Assembly: GCA_016714495.1 (NCBI GenBank) | Contig: JADKDU010000004.1 | Location: 281,708 to 345,707 of the forward strand | Source: Hyphomonadaceae bacterium | GTDB lineage: Bacteria > Pseudomonadota > Alphaproteobacteria > Caulobacterales > Hyphomonadaceae | Direction of reading: 5' to 3' | DNA length: 64,000 bases | Shown here: piece after piece, positions 34,847 through 44,273 of the stretch | Position numbering within the stretch: position 1 is the stretch's first letter | Layout of the letters: every line of letters starts with the position of its first letter | The notes under the pieces: model-generated | Told to the model about the DNA's origin: nothing | Seen by the model: only the letters and a program-made list of their open reading frames with translations | Database searches by the model: none | Made by a program: the position numbers and the translations under genes

Positions 34847-35794
34847 ATGTTCGCCTTTATCGCCCACTCCGAAGCCGATCAGACCGCCGCCGACGATCTC
34901 AAGGCCTTCCTGAAGACACGTGGTCTCGTTGCCGAAACAGAATCGGGAGCGCGTGGATTTCGCTTTCTTCAGTCAACCGACGTTGTCATCGCCCTGTGGT
35001 CGCAGAAGAGTGTCTTCGGCACGCATAGGATGCTGATCGAAAAACGCATGCTGGAAGCGTGGGCCGATGGCCGCCTCGTTCTGGTGAAGCTGGATCACAG
35101 CTTCCTGCCAGTCGGCATGCGCGACCTTGCCGCCATCGACGCAAGCGCAGAGTCCGGCCGCAAGATCGCCTTTTGGCCTCAGGTCGAGCGCGCGGCGCGC
35201 GAGATCATCAATCGGGCGCTGACCGAACGCAGCGAAAAATTCTGGAAAGCTCCGCCGCCCTCCAAGCCGGAGAATTCAGGCGGCGGCGGATTCTTCGGTT
35301 CCCGAAAAAAGGAAGCCGCGCCGCCACCTTCCGCTGCAAGCGCAACGGGGCCTGAACCACAACCTTCACCCGCGACTGAATCCAAAGCCGCTGCACCGCC
35401 GCCCAGCGTGGTGTTCATCTCCTACGCCCACGCCGACAACGCCGCTGTCGAACCCGTCGTATCCGCTGTGAAAGACGCCGGCCGCGATGTCTGGATCGAT
35501 AAGGGCGGCATCAATCCTGGCGACAACTGGGCCGGCGAGATCGTGCGTGGCATCAAGGGCGCCAAAGGCGTCATGGTGCTATGCAGTCCCAGCGCCTTCG
35601 AAAGCGATCACATCAAGCGCGAAGTCTATCTCGCCGACCGCTATAAGAAGCCCATGCTCCCGGTATTTATCGCTGACGCGCAACCGCCGGAAGATTTCGA
35701 ATATTTCTTCGCCGGAGTTCAGTGGCTAGAACTGTTCAAGCTGCCAGAGGCCGACCGTTCCGCCGCAATCGGCAAGGCGCTGACGGCGGTCTAG
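34847..35794 (+). CDS. protein with two TIR domains
   Basis: The start at 34847 follows GAGGA at a good distance. The 315-residue protein has a first TIR-like region (about 1-125: MFAFIAHSEADQTAADDLK, STDVVIALWS). A Pro/Ala/Gly linker follows (135-185), then a clear second TIR domain (188-315). That domain opens VVFISYAHADNAAVEPVV, continues WIDKGGINPGDNWAGEIV, and has a glutamate at about 259 in HIKREVYLA at the position of the NADase catalytic residue. TIR proteins can consume NAD in defence or act as scaffolds. The upstream motif GAGGACGCCATG is shared with the next gene. Confidence 0.8.
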   Translation: MFAFIAHSEADQTAADDLKAFLKTRGLVAETESGARGFRFLQSTDVVIALWSQKSVFGTHRMLIEKRMLEAWADGRLVLVKLDHSFLPVGMRDLAAIDASAESGRKIAFWPQVERAAREIINRALTERSEKFWKAPPPSKPENSGGGGFFGSRKKEAAPPPSAASATGPEPQPSPATESKAAAPPPSVVFISYAHADNAAVEPVVSAVKDAGRDVWIDKGGINPGDNWAGEIVRGIKGAKGVMVLCSPSAFESDHIKREVYLADRYKKPMLPVFIADAQPPEDFEYFFAGVQWLELFKLPEADRSAAIGKALTAV

Positions 35795-35826
35795 CGGTAA
35801 TCCTCCGGCCCGGCTAAGAGGACGCC

Positions 35827-36159
35827 ATGAAGGATCAGCTATTCATCCTCGCCGCGCCTTTCCCGGATGGCGGCTTCGAGTGGTACTGCAACGACTGCGT
35901 GACCCTTGAGGGCGCGCTGATAGTCAATCCGCACTGGAATGACAAGATCGATGTCCGCCGCGTCGCCTTTCCGCGACCGCGCAAGGAAGTCGTCGAGCTG
36001 GTCGGGCCCGACTGGCAGGGCCTTCCCATGCTGGTCATGGATAAGGACCGCGCGCCCGGCGACGCCATCATTGTAGGCGACTACGCCATCCTGCAGGATA
36101 TCCGCGCCATTGGCCGCGCCCTCGCATCCCGCCACGGCGGGGCAGGGCCGCACCCGTGA
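35827..36159 (+). CDS. DUF3088 domain protein
   Basis: The 110-residue protein begins MKDQLFILAAPFPDGGFEWY and contains CNDCVTLEGALIVNP, VRRVAFPRPRKEVVELVG and LPMLVMDKD, the pattern of DUF3088. The CxxC-like pair and the thioredoxin-like length suggest a small glutaredoxin-related fold. No activity is established. It lies 32 bases after the TIR gene and just before rsmB on the same strand. Confidence 0.65.
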   Translation: MKDQLFILAAPFPDGGFEWYCNDCVTLEGALIVNPHWNDKIDVRRVAFPRPRKEVVELVGPDWQGLPMLVMDKDRAPGDAIIVGDYAILQDIRAIGRALASRHGGAGPHP

Positions 36160-36172
36160 GAAAGCACCGGGC

Positions 36173-37479
36173 TTGAGAGACGGCGGAAAAATCCAGGCGG
36201 CCATCGAAGTCCTGCGCGACGTTCTCGAACGCCGCACGCCGGTGAAGGATGCCGTGCGCGACTGGGGAAAGCGTTCCCGCTTCGCCGGCTCACGCGACCG
36301 CGCCTGGATCTCCGGCCTCGTCGTCGATGCGCTTCGCCGCAAGAACTCGATCGAACATGCGATGGAAGCCACCGGCCCCGTGCTCTCGCGCTCGGCGCGC
36401 TGAAACACGCCTGGGGCTGGGATGTTCGCAAGATCGAGGAAGCGCTGAAGGACGACCATGCCCCGCCGCCGCTACAGGGGAAGGAGCGCGAGAACCTGCT
36501 ACTGGCGCCGGACCCCGCCGCGCCGCCGCATATCCAGGGCGACTATCCCGAATGGCTCGCGCCCCATCTCCAGCGCGCCTTCGGCCCGGACGCCGTTCCC
36601 GAAGCAATGGTCATGGCGACCCGCGCGCCCATCGATCTTCGCGTCAACACGCTGAAGTCCGATCCCGAAAAAGCCGGCCGCGCCCTCGAAGGCGTCAAGG
36701 CAAGACAGATGCCTGAGCTGAAAAACGGTTTCCGCATTCCCGCCGCCGACTCCATCGAACGCGGCGAAGCCGTTGAAGCCATCCCCGCCTATTCCAAAGG
36801 CTGGGTCGAAGTGCAGGACATGGGCAGCCAGATCGCCGCCGCGGCCAGCTGCGCCGCGCCCGGCGAACAGGTGCTCGACTACTGCGCCGGCGGCGGCGGC
36901 AAGACCATCGCCATGGCCGCCATGATGGAAAACAAGGGCCAGATCTTCGCCCACGACATCGACGGCCGCCGCCTCTCCGCGCTGATCCCCCGCATCGAAC
37001 GCGCCGCCATCCGCAACGTTCAGCTGCGCCATCCCAAGGAGAATGCCTCTATCGAGGATCTCACTTCCGCGATGGATCTCGTGATGATCGATGCGCCGTG
37101 CACCGGCGTCGGCACATGGCGCCGCAAGCCGGACTCCAAATGGCGCGTCCAGCCCAACGCGCTCGAGAAGCGCATCCAGGATCAGGCTATGATCCTGCGT
37201 ACCGCCTGCAACTATGTGAAGCCCGGCGGCCGCCTCGTTTACGTGACATGCTCTTTCCTGATGGAAGAGAACGAAGACCAGTTCGCCAGCTTTCTCGCCG
37301 ACCGCACTGACTTCAAAGCCGAAGACGCCGCCGAAGCCGCGATCAAATCCGGCCAGCTCACAGAAGTCGGCGCAAAGCTTGTCCGCAAATGCCGCCGCCC
37401 CGACGGCTCCGTCCGTCTGACGCCGCGCACCGCCGGAACCGACGGCTTCTACATGGCCGTCATGCGGAGAGCCGGGTGA
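36173..37479 (+). CDS. rsmB: 16S rRNA m5C methyltransferase RsmB-like, frameshifted as read
   Basis: RsmB-type enzymes methylate a cytosine in 16S rRNA. The N-terminal NusB-like part starts at TTG 36173 (KIQAAIEVLRDVLERRTPV). The frame breaks near 36380, where one missing base joins it to ALGALKHAWGWDVRK. The SAM motif is VLDYCAGGGGKTIAMA, and the two catalytic cysteines lie in MIDAPCTGVGTWRRKPD and VYVTCSFLMEENE. The reconstructed length of 435 residues is normal. The stop overlaps the next gene's GTG by four bases. A sequence error is likely. Confidence 0.85.
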
Positions 37480-38000
37480 GCGGGTGGTTGGACGCCGAGG
37501 GTGATCCACTTCCCGATTCGGCGGAGCTGAAGCCTGATCGCCTGCGTTGGCTGATCATCTTTCTCATCTCAGCCGGCTTTGTCGCCATCGCCGTCTGGAT
37601 CGGCCCGTCTGACCCAGCTCTGTTCTGGGGCGCCGGCGGCTTCTTCGTGTTCTGCGGACTTGTCGCCGCTCCCCTGATGTTCGGCGTCGGCGCCCGCCTC
37701 AGCCTCGACCGCAACGGCTTCCGCTGCCAGACCCTGTTCCGCACCTTCCGCCGCCAATGGCGCGAATGCTCGGTTTTTTACCCCGTCAGCGCCGGCTTCC
37801 GAAAATACGTGGGCTTTTCGACCCCCCAGGATGACACCGCCCATCCTAACATGGCCGCCGCCAACCGCGCCCTGATCGGCGCTTCCGGCATGCTCCCGGA
37901 CACATTCGGTCTGACGGCCGACGATCTGGCCGACCTCCTGAACCGCTTCCGCGCCCGCGCTCTGGGCGTGCCCGAGCCCGACGCCGTGGAAGACCCCTGA
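37476..38000 (+). CDS. membrane protein of unknown function
   Basis: The start is GTG 37476, overlapping the rsmB stop. The 174-residue product has two adjacent membrane helices (LRWLIIFLISAGFVAIAVWI, about 23-42, and LFWGAGGFFVFCGLVAAPLMF, about 49-69). A soluble C-terminal part reads LSLDRNGFRCQTLFRTFRRQW, over 76-96, like proteins that carry a bacterial PH-like domain after two helices. No named family is certain. It lies between rsmB and guaA. Confidence 0.6.
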   Translation: MSGWLDAEGDPLPDSAELKPDRLRWLIIFLISAGFVAIAVWIGPSDPALFWGAGGFFVFCGLVAAPLMFGVGARLSLDRNGFRCQTLFRTFRRQWRECSVFYPVSAGFRKYVGFSTPQDDTAHPNMAAANRALIGASGMLPDTFGLTADDLADLLNRFRARALGVPEPDAVEDP

Positions 38001-38051
38001 ATTCTCCTTCCGTCGCATTGACGGAACGGCCGAAGCCCTTCTATTTCCGCC

Positions 38052-39627
38052 ATGGCGACCTTAACCCCGAATCCCGCACACGAACGCGTCCTGATTGTCG
38101 ATTTCGGCAGTCAGGTGACCCAGCTCATCGCACGCCGTCTCCGGGAGATGGGCGTCTATTGCGAGGTCCACCCCTACAACCGGGCCGAGGCGATCATCGC
38201 CGGCGGGTTCAATCCCAAGGCCATCATCTTCTCCGGCGGGCCCGACAGCGTGACGCGCCAGAACTCGCCGCGCGCCCCGCAAGCCGCGTTTGACCTCGGC
38301 GTTCCAATCCTCGCCATCTGCTACGGACAGCAGACCATGTCTGTGCAGATGGGCGGCAGGGTCGAGGGCGGCCACGCCCGCTGAGTTCGGCCGCGCCGAT
38401 GTCGAGATCAAGCACGCCAGCCCGCTATTCGAAGGCTTCTGGGAAGTCGGCAAACGCTATCCCGTTTGGATGAGCCATGGCGACCGCGTCACGCAACTGC
38501 CCAAAGGCTTCAACGTCATCGGCACATCCGAGAACGCGCCCTTCGCCATCGCCGTCGACGAAAAGCGCCGCTACTACACCACCATGTTCCATCCCGAAGT
38601 GGTTCACACGCCCGATGGCGCAAAGCTGCTCGAGAACTTCGTCAAGAAGATCGCCGGCCTGAAGGGCGACTGGACCATGGCCGCCTTGCGCGCCGAGCAG
38701 ATCGCGAAAATCCGCGCCCAGGTCGGAACGGGCAGGGTGATCTGCGGCCTCTCAGGCGGCGTGGATTCCTCGGTCGCCGCCGTCCTCATCCACGAAGCTA
38801 TCGGCGACCAGCTCACCTGTGTCTTCGTCGACACCGGCTTGATGCGCGCCAACGAAGCGGACGAAGTCGTGAACCTCTTCCGCAACCACTACAACATCCC
38901 GCTTATCCACGTGGATGCAGGCGAGGAGTTCCTCGGTGGCCTTGCCGGCGTCACGGATCCGGAAACCAAGCGCAAGTTCATCGGCAAGACCTTCATCGAC
39001 ATCTTCGAACGCGAAGCCAATAAGGTCGATGGCGCGAATTTCCTGGCCCAGGGCACGCTCTATCCCGACGTGATCGAAAGCGTCTCGTTCGACGGCGGCC
39101 CGTCCGTCACCATCAAGTCCCACCATAATGTTGGCGGCCTACCGGAGAAGATGAACCTCAAGCTCGTCGAGCCCCTGCGCGAACTCTTCAAGGATGAAGT
39201 TCGCGCCCTCGGCCGCGAACTTGGCCTGCCGCCGGCCTTCGTGGGCCGCCATCCATTCCCCGGCCCCGGCCTTGCCATCCGTATCCCCGGAGAGATCACG
39301 CCCGAGCGTGTCGCCATCCTCCAGAAAGCTGACGCCATCTATCTCGACGAAATTCGAAAGGCCGGCCTCTATGACAAGATATGGCAGGCTTTCGCTGTCC
39401 TGCTGCCGGTCCGTTCCGTCGGCGTCATGGGCGATGCGCGCACCTACGAATCCGTCCTCGCCCTCCGCGCGGTTACCTCAACTGACGGCATGACCGCCGA
39501 CTTCTACCAGTTCGACATGAACTTCCTTGGCCGGACCGCCACGCGCATCATCAACGAAGTGAAGGGCGTCAGCCGCGTCGTCTACGACGTCACCTCGAAG
39601 CCGCCGGGGACGATTGAGTGGGAATGA
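38052..39627 (+). CDS. guaA: GMP synthase (glutamine-hydrolysing), frameshifted as read
   Basis: GuaA converts XMP to GMP. The class I amidotransferase part has VLIVDFGSQVTQLIARRLRE and the nucleophile segment AICYGQQTM. The synthetase part has the PP-loop SGGVDSSVAAVL, and the C-terminus is PPGTIEWE. One extra T at 38382, in the context GGHAR then EFGRADVEI, breaks the frame; without it the protein is 524 residues, the normal size. The gene is essential in most bacteria, so an error is likely. Its 3' end is the border of the genomic island. Confidence 0.9.
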
Positions 39628-39628
39628 T

Positions 39629-39683
39629 TCAGGGCTCTTCCGGGCGGTTCGCGATCTATCGGCGAACTGCCTCAACGCCCTGA
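39629..39683. terminator. large two-part hairpin after guaA
   Basis: TCAGGGC (39629-39635) pairs with GCCCTGA (39677-39683). Inside it, GGCGGTTCGC (39643-39652) pairs with GCGAACTGCC (39662-39671) with one mismatch. It lies one base after the guaA stop. It could end guaA transcription, or form part of the island's attachment region. Confidence 0.5.
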
Positions 39684-39735
39684 AACTCTGTTAGAAATTC
39701 AATCGACATCTATCGCCACCGTTCGCTGAGCAGCG

Positions 39736-39896
39736 TGACGGTCTGGCGGTACGCGCGACGGTATCTCGACATCGGTGCGAGCCGATTGATCACATACCGT
39801 CACGCACCTTTCCCGCCGTTTCCGCACGTTTGAGTCGAAATAGAATGCAAAACCAAGCGGATAGGCGAGTTCTGACGGTGTTTTGGCTGACGGTAT
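39736..39896. repeat. TGACGGT(AT) iterons before the integrase gene
   Basis: The 314-base gap between guaA and the integrase gene holds five copies of a TGACGGT(AT) motif. They lie at 39736-39742, 39757-39764 (as CGACGGTAT from 39756), 39794-39802 (inverted, ATACCGTCA), 39873-39879 and 39888-39896. A sixth lies inside the integrase gene at 40007-40015. Spacing is irregular and one copy is inverted, the pattern of arm-type binding sites for an integrase or excisionase. Confidence 0.5.
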
Positions 39897-39941
39897 TTCA
39901 GCCCTGTTTTAGCGCCTCTCCGCATCCAACAGGAGCGGAAA

Positions 39942-41198
39942 ATGTTGACCGACACAGCACTCAAAAATCTGAAATCAAAGGACAAAACGTACAAAATTGC
40001 AGATCGTGACGGTATGTACGCCCAGGTCAAAACCACGGGCACGATCGTCTTCCGATTTGACTACCGGCTACATGGAAGACGGGAGACGCTGACCCTTGGC
40101 CAATACGGGCGCGATGGGATCACATTGTCTGAGGCACGCGAGCGATGCATCGACGCTCGCAAAGCCGTAAAGGCCGGCCAATCGCCAGCCCAGGAAAAGC
40201 AGCGTGAGAAACGTCGGCTTTCAACCGCGCGGACCTTCGGGGAGTGGGGCGAGCAATACTTCAAAGAGGCTAAGATTGCGCAGTCCACGAAGGAGATGCG
40301 TCGCCACATTTACGATCGCGATATTGCACCGACCTGGAAAAACCGACTTCTGTCCGAGGTCGCGCCCGACGATCTGAGAGCGCTTTGCAGCAGGGTCAAA
40401 GAACGCGGAGCGCCCGCGACGGCGATCCACGTGCGCGATATCGTCAAGCAGATATTCGTTTTTGCCATCCTGCAGGGTGATAAAGTGCTGAATCCGGCGG
40501 ACTCCGTTGCTCCCTCTTCCATCGCGACCTTCGAGATCCGAGACAGGGCGTTGACGCCCAGCGAAATCAGGATTGCATTCAGACTGATTGAGCGGGTAGC
40601 GACCATGCCGACAATCCGCCTCGGTTTGAAACTCATTCTGCTCACGATGGTTCGCAAGAGTGAGCTGCTCGAAGCGACGTGGAATGAATTTGATTTCGAA
40701 AATCGAGTTTGGTCCATTCCGAAGGAGCGCATGAAGAAGTCCAAACCTCACAACGTCTACCTATCTGACCAATCCATCGATATTCTGGTCGCGCTGAAAA
40801 CCTGCGCGGGAAATTCGCGCTACCTGCTACCGTCGCGGTACGACGCCGATGAGCCAATGTGCCGAGTTGTCTTCAATCGCGTCACTGCCGCTATCGCGAA
40901 GATTGCGAGGGACGATGACTTGCCGCTTGCGCCATTCACGGTCCATGACCTGCGGCGCACCGCATCGACTTTGCTCAATGAGGTCGGTTTCAACAGCGAC
41001 TGGATCGAAAAGTGCCTAGCTCACGAACACGGGCGCACGGTGCGCGGCGTTTACAACAAGGCCGAATACGAACCGCAACGGCGTCACATGCTGCAGCAGT
41101 GGTCGAACATGGTTGAGGCGTGGATCAAAGGAGAGAAATACACGGCGACATTTATGCCGCCCGCCATCGAGTTGGTGGCGCACGATCCACAAGCCTAG
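39942..41198 (+). CDS. tyrosine integrase, P4 type
   Basis: The 418-residue recombinase has the N-terminal arm-binding DUF4102 domain (MLTDTALKNLKSKDKTYKIA, then DGMYAQVKTTG and TLGQYGRDGITLSEARE). The catalytic domain carries Arg in MVRKSELLEATWNEFD, the HxxR box in FTVHDLRRTASTLL, and His then Tyr in LAHEHGRTVRGVYNKAEY. All catalytic residues are present, so it looks active. P4-type integrases insert islands at tRNA genes or at the 3' end of genes such as guaA, which is immediately upstream. AGGAG precedes the ATG. Confidence 0.9.
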   Translation: MLTDTALKNLKSKDKTYKIADRDGMYAQVKTTGTIVFRFDYRLHGRRETLTLGQYGRDGITLSEARERCIDARKAVKAGQSPAQEKQREKRRLSTARTFGEWGEQYFKEAKIAQSTKEMRRHIYDRDIAPTWKNRLLSEVAPDDLRALCSRVKERGAPATAIHVRDIVKQIFVFAILQGDKVLNPADSVAPSSIATFEIRDRALTPSEIRIAFRLIERVATMPTIRLGLKLILLTMVRKSELLEATWNEFDFENRVWSIPKERMKKSKPHNVYLSDQSIDILVALKTCAGNSRYLLPSRYDADEPMCRVVFNRVTAAIAKIARDDDLPLAPFTVHDLRRTASTLLNEVGFNSDWIEKCLAHEHGRTVRGVYNKAEYEPQRRHMLQQWSNMVEAWIKGEKYTATFMPPAIELVAHDPQA

Positions 41199-41467
41199 GC
41201 CCGCACCGGCCGCGATCGCCGCCGCCGCACGTCTGGGTGCGGCGGCGGGACGGCGCTGACGGCCGCGCGTCGTGCAGCGAGCCAAAGATTGATTTCTCCG
41301 AGATCCCAGACCGGACAACGCGGTGTCAGGTAAAAGCGCTTCGGAAACTCTCCCCGCTGCTCCATTTCATAAATCGTGGTATCGGCAAGCGGCACCAATT
41401 CGCGAAGCTGTTGGCGACGGACAGCGGGCCGGGCTTGGATAGTCTCAACGGGCAGGGCAGTAAGCAT
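41195..41467 (-). CDS. AlpA-family DNA-binding regulator
   Basis: This small helix-turn-helix protein has LRELVPLADTTIYEMEQRG followed by FPKRFYLTPRCPVWDLGE and INLWLAARRAA, the AlpA/HTH_17 pattern. Such proteins control excision and integrase expression in P4-like islands. Three ATG codons stand in a row at 41473-41465. GAGGAG ends directly before the first, so the third (41467) has the best spacing, giving 90 residues. The C-terminal tail is Arg/Pro rich. The gene converges on the integrase gene, and their ends overlap by four bases. Confidence 0.75.
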   Translation of the reverse strand: MLTALPVETIQARPAVRRQQLRELVPLADTTIYEMEQRGEFPKRFYLTPRCPVWDLGEINLWLAARRAAVSAVPPPHPDVRRRRSRPVRA

Positions 41468-41473
41468 CATCAT

Positions 41474-41913
41474 CTCCTCGATTTGAGTGATGATCTTTGA
41501 CGCTGCCCAACCCAGAGGAATCGAGCCGGAAATGCCCGGAAATGGTCGGAAACGATGCCATCGTCTCATATGCGAGCCAACGTAAGTGGCCCCGCAGGCG
41601 GTCGGGGCTCCAAGCGCTATGGGTCCAGACTTGGGCGATGCATTGGTCGTACAGGCAGAATTCGCCGTCGCGCTACGGTGACCGCGCGACGGAGCGATTT
41701 GATGCGACGATCGTCCTAGGCCTCATGGAGCTATTACAGGCTCGGTGGCGGCATTTGCCTTTGCTTCCATCATACAGCGCATGACGACGAAAGCCTCGCG
41801 CAACCCCCGGAGCGTAGGTTATGCCGCGCGACGAACGTCCACCCCCGGGCAGGGTGAGCCGACGATTGGTACAACCTTGACCAAAGTGGCTGTCTGCAAC
41901 CACCCTTCGCCGC
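41474..41913. other. 440-base stretch without a recognisable gene
   Basis: Only short frames without family likeness are present. The stretch includes the promoter side of the AlpA-type gene and ends at the target duplication of the IS256 element, so it may be part of an interrupted, unrecognised sequence. Confidence 0.4.
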
Positions 41914-41921
41914 CACAATCG

Positions 41922-43384
41922 GGTAGCGTCCACTGAGGTGGTGTAAATTCACTGACGGAGCGCTTCGGGCGCGCGGACCGCAAGAGTCAGCGCGCGCCCG
42001 GGGCGCGGTCGGCGGGAGGGGTGGTCATCGGAGAATCCCGGCAGGGTGGCGTTGCGAGACGTAACCCCAACTGAGGATCGAATCCGATGACCGACGACAC
42101 TCTGCCCCAACTCTTGTCCGCTATCCAGAAGAGCGATGATGGGGATTTCCTGCGCGTCCTGGCCGAGACCACGCTCAACCGGCTGATGGACTTCGACGCC
42201 GAGAACGCCATTGGCGCTGCCCGCCATGAGCGCTCGGCTGACCGGACGACCTACCGCAACGGCTTCAGGGACCGCACGCTGGAGACCCGCGTGGGCGCAT
42301 TGGAGCTCAAGGTCCCGAAGTTCCGCACCGGCCAGTCCTACTATCCCGGCTTCATCCTGGAGCCGCGTCGACTGATGGAGAAGGCGCTCACCGCCGTCAT
42401 CCAGGAGGCGTGGATCAATGGCGTCTCGACACGCCGTGTCGAGGAACTGGTGCAGGCCATGGGCATGACCGGCATCTCGAAAAGCCAGGTCTCGAAACTG
42501 TGCAAGGAGATCGACGAGCGGGTGACATCGTTCCTGGAGCGGCCTCTGGAGGGCGACTGGCCCTACCTCTGGCTTGACGCCACCTACCTCAAGGTGCGCC
42601 AGGGCGGGCGAACAGTCAGCGTTGCGGCGATAATCGCGGTCGCCGCCAACACCGATGGCAGAAGGGAAATCATCGGGCTATCGATCGGCGACAGCGAGGC
42701 GATGGCGTTCTGGATGGAGTTCCTGCGCAGCCTCGTGAAGCGCGGCCTCAAGGGCGTGAAGCTGGTCGTCTCTGATGCGCATGAGGGCCTCAAAGCCGCA
42801 ATCGTAAAAGCTATTGCCGGCGCGACCTGGCAGCGCTGCCGGGTCCACACCACTCGCAATCTCCTCGCCCGCGCGCCAAAGGCGCAGCAATCGCGCCTGG
42901 CCACGCTGCTGCGCGAGGCGTTCACCGCACCCACCGCCGAGAAGGCCCACGCCACCTGGCGCGCCATCGCTGATCAAGCCCGCAGCGTCCACCCGAAACT
43001 GGCAGAAGCCATGGATGAGGCCGAGAATGATGTCCTCGCCTACATGGACTTCCCCGCTGCGCACCGGGTGAAACTACACTCCACCAATGGCCTTGAGCGT
43101 CTCAACAAGGAGGTCAAACGCCGGGCCGACGTTGTCGGCATCTTCCCCAACGAGGCCTCGATCATGCGGCTCGTTGGCGCCGTGCTGATGGAGGCCAATG
43201 ACGAGTGGCAGCTGCAGCACCGCTACCTGTCGATCGAGGCGTTCGCTGGCGTCAGCACCATCGAAGAGGAAGCCGACCGGTTCGCTCTTGCGCCGCCACC
43301 AGCAACGTCGATACTTACACCGCGCGCGGCCTGAGCCGGTACACTGCTTGGCCGCCCCAATTTACACCACTCAGGTGGACGTGA
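41922..43384 (+). mobile_element. intact IS256-family insertion sequence
   Basis: The 1463-bp element is bounded by imperfect terminal inverted repeats of about 28 bp: the left end begins GGTAGCGTCCACTGAGG and the right end, read inwards, GGTCACGTCCACCTGAG. Both then continue with TGGTGTAAATT. An 8-bp direct repeat CACAATCG flanks it at 41914-41921 and 43385-43392, the usual target duplication size for this family. The duplication is perfect, so the insertion is probably recent. It holds one transposase gene. Confidence 0.9.
42087..43334 (+). CDS. IS256-family (Mutator-type) transposase
   Basis: The 415-residue transposase is uninterrupted. It has FRDRTLETRVGALELKVPK near the start and the catalytic Asp segment WPYLWLDATYLKVRQGGR. 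A second acidic segment is KLVVSDAHEGLKAAI, with the conserved CRVHTTRNLL after it. The glutamate region ends NGLERLNKEVKRRADVVGIFP, read over about residues 331-351. It lies fully inside the inverted repeats at 41922-43384 and looks able to move the element. Confidence 0.92.
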   Translation: MTDDTLPQLLSAIQKSDDGDFLRVLAETTLNRLMDFDAENAIGAARHERSADRTTYRNGFRDRTLETRVGALELKVPKFRTGQSYYPGFILEPRRLMEKALTAVIQEAWINGVSTRRVEELVQAMGMTGISKSQVSKLCKEIDERVTSFLERPLEGDWPYLWLDATYLKVRQGGRTVSVAAIIAVAANTDGRREIIGLSIGDSEAMAFWMEFLRSLVKRGLKGVKLVVSDAHEGLKAAIVKAIAGATWQRCRVHTTRNLLARAPKAQQSRLATLLREAFTAPTAEKAHATWRAIADQARSVHPKLAEAMDEAENDVLAYMDFPAAHRVKLHSTNGLERLNKEVKRRADVVGIFPNEASIMRLVGAVLMEANDEWQLQHRYLSIEAFAGVSTIEEEADRFALAPPPATSILTPRAA

Positions 43385-43521
43385 CCCACAATCGCGCCAT
43401 ACGTAGCGGACGGTGCGATAATCTCAGTGGGTAGGAAGGGAACCCCCGGCGGTGGCCGAACTATGAACATTGATCCACACAGCGTCCGTCCGCCAGCGAT
43501 CCTCTTCGATGTCCCGCAACG

Positions 43522-44196
43522 TCATTTCTTCTCGCCGTCCAGCACTCCGTATTGCACTCGGCTCAGCTGGTCTCCCTTCAGCACGCCAACGTCGAAGGCG
43601 GGCGTACCGTTAGACACGTAAGGTATCACCCATACAGGAATTCCCTCGGCCTGAGCCTTGGTGGCGATGTCGAGCAGTGAGCGCGGGGAAAGCTCCATCA
43701 AGGTGTGGTATTCGGCGGCTCTGGAAACGTGTTCAACGTCCTCAAACGTCTCGACCTTCGGGGTCCAGGCCGTCTGCAACGGGTCTCCTTTGTGCTCTTT
43801 CAGGACGTTATGCTCGGCATCCGTCTTTGTCCCTTTCGCAGAGGAATATACGGCGAGGTGGAGCGCGCCGTCCTCGTACTCGAACTTCGCCGCAGTCGGG
43901 GCTTCGCCAGCCCTTTCAATCGTTTGAATGGCGTCGATCAGTGCGTGCTTGCTTGCGGGTAAGGCTTTTACCAGTTCAGCATCACTACCTGTGTCTCTGT
44001 CCATCGGAGCTGCTTTCGTGACGTTCCCGCCCGCTCCTGGCCCGCCGGCGGGATAACTGACTGCGGGGGCCGCGGCGGGCGCGGCCATGCTCGCCGCAGT
44101 CGTTTTATCTCGGTCGTCACAGCCTGCCAAAGTGATCGCTATCAGGCTGGTGGCTGCCGCTGCGGCAATCCTGTTCGAGAGGTTCATAGTCGACAT
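43522..44196 (-). CDS. putative lipoprotein under response-regulator box
   Basis: GAGGAG lies seven bases before the ATG at 44196. The 224-residue product has a lipoprotein signal ending LIAITLAGC, then an Ala/Pro/Gly linker. A domain from about residue 85 includes HALIDAIQTIERAGEAPTAA and KFEYEDGALHLAVYSSAKG, consistent with a PepSY-like periplasmic fold. The function is unknown. A box nearly identical to one before the DUF1259 operon lies 78 bases upstream, so it probably belongs to the same regulon. Confidence 0.65.
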   Translation of the reverse strand: MSTMNLSNRIAAAAATSLIAITLAGCDDRDKTTAASMAAPAAAPAVSYPAGGPGAGGNVTKAAPMDRDTGSDAELVKALPASKHALIDAIQTIERAGEAPTAAKFEYEDGALHLAVYSSAKGTKTDAEHNVLKEHKGDPLQTAWTPKVETFEDVEHVSRAAEYHTLMELSPRSLLDIATKAQAEGIPVWVIPYVSNGTPAFDVGVLKGDQLSRVQYGVLDGEKK

Positions 44197-44273
44197 TGGT
44201 CTCTCCTCGAGGTTTGACCGCCGCTGGGCTGGCGGGAGGCGCTCTCGCCTTCACACGTGGCATGCGCTCCGCA

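Noticed and set aside
38370..38390. Programmed frameshift in guaA
   Set aside because: No slippery heptamer or following structure; a single extra T explains the break, and guaA is not known to need frameshifting.
41497..41784. 95-codon plus-strand frame between the AlpA-type gene and the IS256 element
   Set aside because: No ribosome site, no family likeness and Arg/Ser-rich composition; treated as non-coding.
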